Source of the DNA: Mycobacterium sp. E3251
Lineage (GTDB): Bacteria; Actinomycetota; Actinomycetes; Mycobacteriales; Mycobacteriaceae
Length of the DNA: 64,000 nt
Assembly: GCF_001666835.1 (NCBI RefSeq)
Contig: NZ_LZJF01000188.1
Span: 39,890-103,889, forward strand
Direction: 5' to 3'
The position numbers and the translations under genes were made by a program. Positions 61,556-64,000 of the stretch are shown here, piece by piece (position 1 is the stretch's first letter; every line of letters starts with the position of its first letter). A model generated the notes under the pieces. It had not been told where the DNA came from and did not search any database. It saw only the letters and a program-made list of their open reading frames with translations.

Positions 61556-62572
61556 ATGCCAACAGACCCTGGGTCGTTGGCCGTCATCGGCGGGGGCGTC
61601 ATCGGGCTGTCGGTGGCGCGCCGCGCCGCGCAGGCCGGATGGTCGGTCCGGGTGCACCGCACTTCCGAGCGGGGCGCGTCCTGGGTCGCCGGCGGCATGC
61701 TGGCCCCGCACAGCGAAGGCTGGCCCGGTGAGGAGCGGCTGCTGCAGCTGGGGCTGGAGTCACTGCGGCTGTGGCGCGAGGGCGGCTTCACCGACGGGCT
61801 TCCCCCGCGGGTGATCACCGCCCGCGAGTCGCTGGTGGTGGCCGTCGACCGGGCCGACGTCGCCGACCTGCGCACCGTCGCCGACTGGCTGTCCGCGCAG
61901 GGGCATCCGGTGGTCTGGGAGTCGGCCGCCCGGGATCTGGAACCGCTGCTGGCGCAAGGCATCCGGCACGGCTTTCGGGCCCCCACCGAGCTGGCGGTGG
62001 ACAACCGCGCGGTGCTGGACGCCCTGGCCACCGAATGCGAGCGCCTCGGCGTGCGGTGGGCCCCGCCGGCGCACGAACTGTCCGCGGTCGACGGCGACGC
62101 GGTCGTGATCGCCAACGGCATCGACGCCCCCGCGCTTTGGCCCGGCCTGCCGGTGCGCCCGGTCAAGGGCGAGGTGTTGCGCCTGCGCTGGCGCCGGGGG
62201 TGTATGCCGGTGCCGCAGCGCGTCATTCGGGCCCGCGTGCACGGGCGGCAGGTGTACCTGGTTCCCCGTGCGGACGGGGTGGTGGTCGGGGCCACCCAAT
62301 ACGAACACGGGCGCGACACCGCCCCGGTGGTCTCCGGAGTGCGCGACCTGCTCGACGACGCGTGTGCGGTGTTGCCCGCACTCGGCGAGTACGAACTCGC
62401 CGAGTGCGCTGCCGGCCTGCGCCCGATGACACCGGACAACCTGCCCCTGGTGCAACGCCTGGACGAGCGAACCCTGGTGGCCGGCGGCCACGGCCGATCC
62501 GGGTTTCTGCTGGCGCCATGGACCGCCGAACAGATCGTCGGTCAACTGGCGCCGGTCGGAGCGCCGTCATGA
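61556..62572 (+). CDS. thiO: Glycine oxidase ThiO
   Basis: The 338-aa FAD protein has the N-terminal VIGGGVIGLSVA dinucleotide motif and a C-terminal GLRPMTPDNLPL...GGHGRSGFLLAP region typical of D-amino-acid/glycine oxidases. It makes the dehydroglycine used for the thiazole of thiamine. The ATG at 61556 is fixed by the GGGAGG of the riboswitch; the open frame upstream crosses the riboswitch. The stop overlaps thiS (ATGA). Confidence 0.95.
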   Translation: MPTDPGSLAVIGGGVIGLSVARRAAQAGWSVRVHRTSERGASWVAGGMLAPHSEGWPGEERLLQLGLESLRLWREGGFTDGLPPRVITARESLVVAVDRADVADLRTVADWLSAQGHPVVWESAARDLEPLLAQGIRHGFRAPTELAVDNRAVLDALATECERLGVRWAPPAHELSAVDGDAVVIANGIDAPALWPGLPVRPVKGEVLRLRWRRGCMPVPQRVIRARVHGRQVYLVPRADGVVVGATQYEHGRDTAPVVSGVRDLLDDACAVLPALGEYELAECAAGLRPMTPDNLPLVQRLDERTLVAGGHGRSGFLLAPWTAEQIVGQLAPVGAPS

Positions 62573-62766
62573 TCGTGGTGGTCAACGAGCAGCAGGTCGA
62601 TGTCGACGAGCAGACGACGGTGGCCGCGCTGCTGCAGTCGCTGGGTTACCCGGAGCGGGGGGTCGCGGTGGCGATGGGTGACGCCGTGTTGCCGCGATCC
62701 AATTGGACGACAACGCTTTTTGATGGTGCGCGGCTCGAGGTGGTGACGGCGGTGCAGGGTGGCTGA
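62569..62766 (+). CDS. thiS: Sulfur carrier protein ThiS
   Basis: The 65-aa ubiquitin-like protein ends in the required Gly-Gly (TAVQGG), which is adenylated and thiocarboxylated to deliver sulfur to ThiG. It overlaps both thiO (4 bases) and thiG (8 bases). Confidence 0.96.
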   Translation: MIVVVNEQQVDVDEQTTVAALLQSLGYPERGVAVAMGDAVLPRSNWTTTLFDGARLEVVTAVQGG

Positions 62767-63517
62767 ATTGAAACTCACGATCGGCGATCGCAGCTTCGCC
62801 TCCCGGCTCATCATGGGCACCGGGGGGGCGACCAGCCTGGCAGCGCTGGAGGAGGCGCTGGTCGCGTCGGGCACCGAGTTGACCACCGTCGCGATGCGGC
62901 GCGTCGACGCCGACGGCGGGACGGGGCTGCTGGATCTGCTCAACCGGCTCGGCATCACGCCGCTGCCCAATACCGCGGGATGCCGCAGCGCGGCGGAGGC
63001 GGTGTTGACCGCGCAGTTGGCCCGCGAGGCGCTCAACACCAACTGGGTCAAGCTGGAGGTGATCGCCGACGAGCGCACGCTGCTGCCCGACGCGGTCGAA
63101 TTGGTCCGGGCCGCAGAGCAACTGGTCGACGACGGGTTTGTCGTCCTGCCCTACACCAATGACGACCCCGTGTTGGCGCGTCGGCTCGAAGACGCCGGGT
63201 GCGCGGCGGTGATGCCGCTGGGTTCGCCGATCGGCACCGGCCTGGGCATCACCAACCCGCACAACATCGAGATGATCGTCGCCCGGGCCGGCGTTCCGGT
63301 GGTGCTCGACGCCGGCATCGGAACCGCCAGCGACGCCGCGCTGGCGATGGAGTTGGGTTGCGACGCCGTGCTTTTGGCCACCGCGGTGACCCGCGCCGCC
63401 GATCCGGCGACGATGGCGGCCGCGATGGCCGCCGCCGTCACCGCCGGCTATCTGGCCCGGCGGGCGGGACGGATTCCCAAACGCTTCTGGGCGCAGGCGT
63501 CCAGCCCCGAACGATGA
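62759..63517 (+). CDS. thiG: Thiazole synthase ThiG
   Basis: The 252-aa TIM-barrel enzyme builds the thiazole phosphate from deoxyxylulose phosphate, dehydroglycine and ThiS-thiocarboxylate. The Schiff-base lysine is K98 in NTNWVKLEVI. Other hallmarks are MPLGSPIGTGLGI and LDAGIGTASDAALAMELG. The GTG at 62759 overlaps the thiS stop. Its own stop overlaps the start of the SGNH hydrolase gene (ATGA). Confidence 0.96.
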   Translation: MAELKLTIGDRSFASRLIMGTGGATSLAALEEALVASGTELTTVAMRRVDADGGTGLLDLLNRLGITPLPNTAGCRSAAEAVLTAQLAREALNTNWVKLEVIADERTLLPDAVELVRAAEQLVDDGFVVLPYTNDDPVLARRLEDAGCAAVMPLGSPIGTGLGITNPHNIEMIVARAGVPVVLDAGIGTASDAALAMELGCDAVLLATAVTRAADPATMAAAMAAAVTAGYLARRAGRIPKRFWAQASSPER

Positions 63518-64000
63518 AACGCTATGTCGCGCTGGGCAGTTCAATGGCCGCCGGTCCAGGCATCGGGCCCCGTGCCACCGGGGCGCCCTGGGGCTCCGGT
63601 CGGTCGGCGCGCAACTATGCGCACCTGGTCGCGCAGCGATGCGACCTTGATCTGGTAGACGTCACCTTTTCCGGCGCGACCACCGCTCACGTGCTCGCCG
63701 ACCACCAGCGCGGCGCACCGCCCCAGATCACCGCGCTGAACGGCTCGGAAAGCCTGGTGACCATCACGATCGGTGGCAACGACGTCGGTTACATCCCGCT
63801 GCTGATGGCCGCCTCGTTGCCGCGAGCCGTCCGGCGCCTGCCGTTGCTCGGTCCGCGGATGTCGTTGCTGCTGGACCGGGATGCGCGGAATCAGGCCCTG
63901 GACGCGGTGTTCGAGTCCTTGTGCGCGGTGGGCCTCGCCGGGGCGGGAGGCGCCCCCCCCCCCCCCCGGGCGGGCCCGGGCGGCGCGCAGCCGCCCCACC
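63514..64000 (+). CDS. SGNH/GDSL-family hydrolase, 3' end cut by the window
   Basis: The visible part has the block I serine motif ALGSSMAAG and the block III GGNDVGY, as in esterases/lipases of the SGNH family. It starts by a 4-bp overlap with thiG. The frame runs to the window end, but from about 63930 the protein becomes an unlikely Gly/Pro/Ala string (AGGAPPPPPRAG) where an ordinary catalytic domain is expected. The cause is a 15-C run, so the last 70 bases may be mis-sequenced and the frame beyond is unreliable. Confidence 0.8.
   Translation, partial: MKRYVALGSSMAAGPGIGPRATGAPWGSGRSARNYAHLVAQRCDLDLVDVTFSGATTAHVLADHQRGAPPQITALNGSESLVTITIGGNDVGYIPLLMAASLPRAVRRLPLLGPRMSLLLDRDARNQALDAVFESLCAVGLAGAGGAPPPPRAGPGGAQPPH
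63953..63967. other. 15-base cytosine homopolymer, likely sequence error
   Basis: Fifteen consecutive C residues are followed by very low-complexity GGGCGGGCCCGGGCGGCG. It interrupts the conserved reading of the SGNH hydrolase. It may mark a low-quality contig end rather than real biology. Confidence 0.6.

Overview
The window is a high-GC actinobacterial chromosome segment, almost certainly from a Mycobacterium and most likely a slow grower. The flanks follow the gene order of the M. tuberculosis Rv0390-Rv0417 region: a rhodanese, metZ, ndhA, fadE7, a DUF3054 protein, then an Rv0406c-like hydrolase, fgd1, pta, ackA, pknG-glnH-glnX, mutT3, thiE and thiO-thiS-thiG. GTG starts, 4-bp ATGA overlaps, F420-dependent Fgd1 and PknG all fit this assignment. 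The species cannot be named from the sequence alone.

Left flank (1-9332): sulfur amino-acid and respiration genes (rhodanese, metZ, ndhA), two secreted products, and a leftward operon SDR - fadE7 - second acyl-CoA dehydrogenase - TetR. Its promoter overlaps a perfect 12-bp palindrome. A DUF3054 membrane protein and a LCMT-family methyltransferase follow.

Accessory region (about 9333-47792): this occupies the place where M. tuberculosis carries mmpL1-mmpS1-fadD30-pks6, but the content differs. It starts just after a very AT-rich stretch. Module A (9513-29288) has an MMPL transporter, an acetyltransferase, an FtsX-like permease, an ABC ATPase fused to a cyclic-nucleotide-binding domain, a FAAL-ACP-KS-AT-KR-ACP synthase, an NRPS (C-A-PCP, serine-like code) ending in two KAS III domains (one intact, one without catalytic residues), an extended SDR and a bicovalent-type FAD oxidase. 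Most junctions from the ATPase onward overlap or nearly touch, so it reads as one lipopeptide pathway with its exporters. Two small secreted hemophore-like proteins and an amidase lie between the modules on the other strand. Module B (32085-47792) has a short leader ORF, an acyl-CoA dehydrogenase, a 2565-aa PUFA-synthase-like protein (KS-AT-KS-ACP-ACP-KR-DH), a 1838-aa single-chain acyl-CoA carboxylase (BC-BCCP-CT) and, convergently, a Sfp-type phosphopantetheinyl transferase. It looks like a self-sufficient iterative fatty-acid or polyene factory with its own extender supply and carrier-activating enzyme. Both carrier domains have Thr where the phosphopantetheine Ser is expected, and their DNA is almost identical.

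Right flank (47794-64000): Rv0406c-like metallo-hydrolase, fgd1, pta-ackA, a DUF1800/DUF1501 pair inserted between ackA and pknG, the glnX-glnH-pknG amino-acid sensing operon, mutT3, and the thiamine genes thiE / thiO-thiS-thiG. A TPP riboswitch precedes thiO and an 18-bp perfect palindrome lies in the divergent thiE-thiO gap. The last gene, an SGNH hydrolase, runs off the window through a suspicious 15-C homopolymer. No tRNA, rRNA, insertion sequence or CRISPR array was seen.
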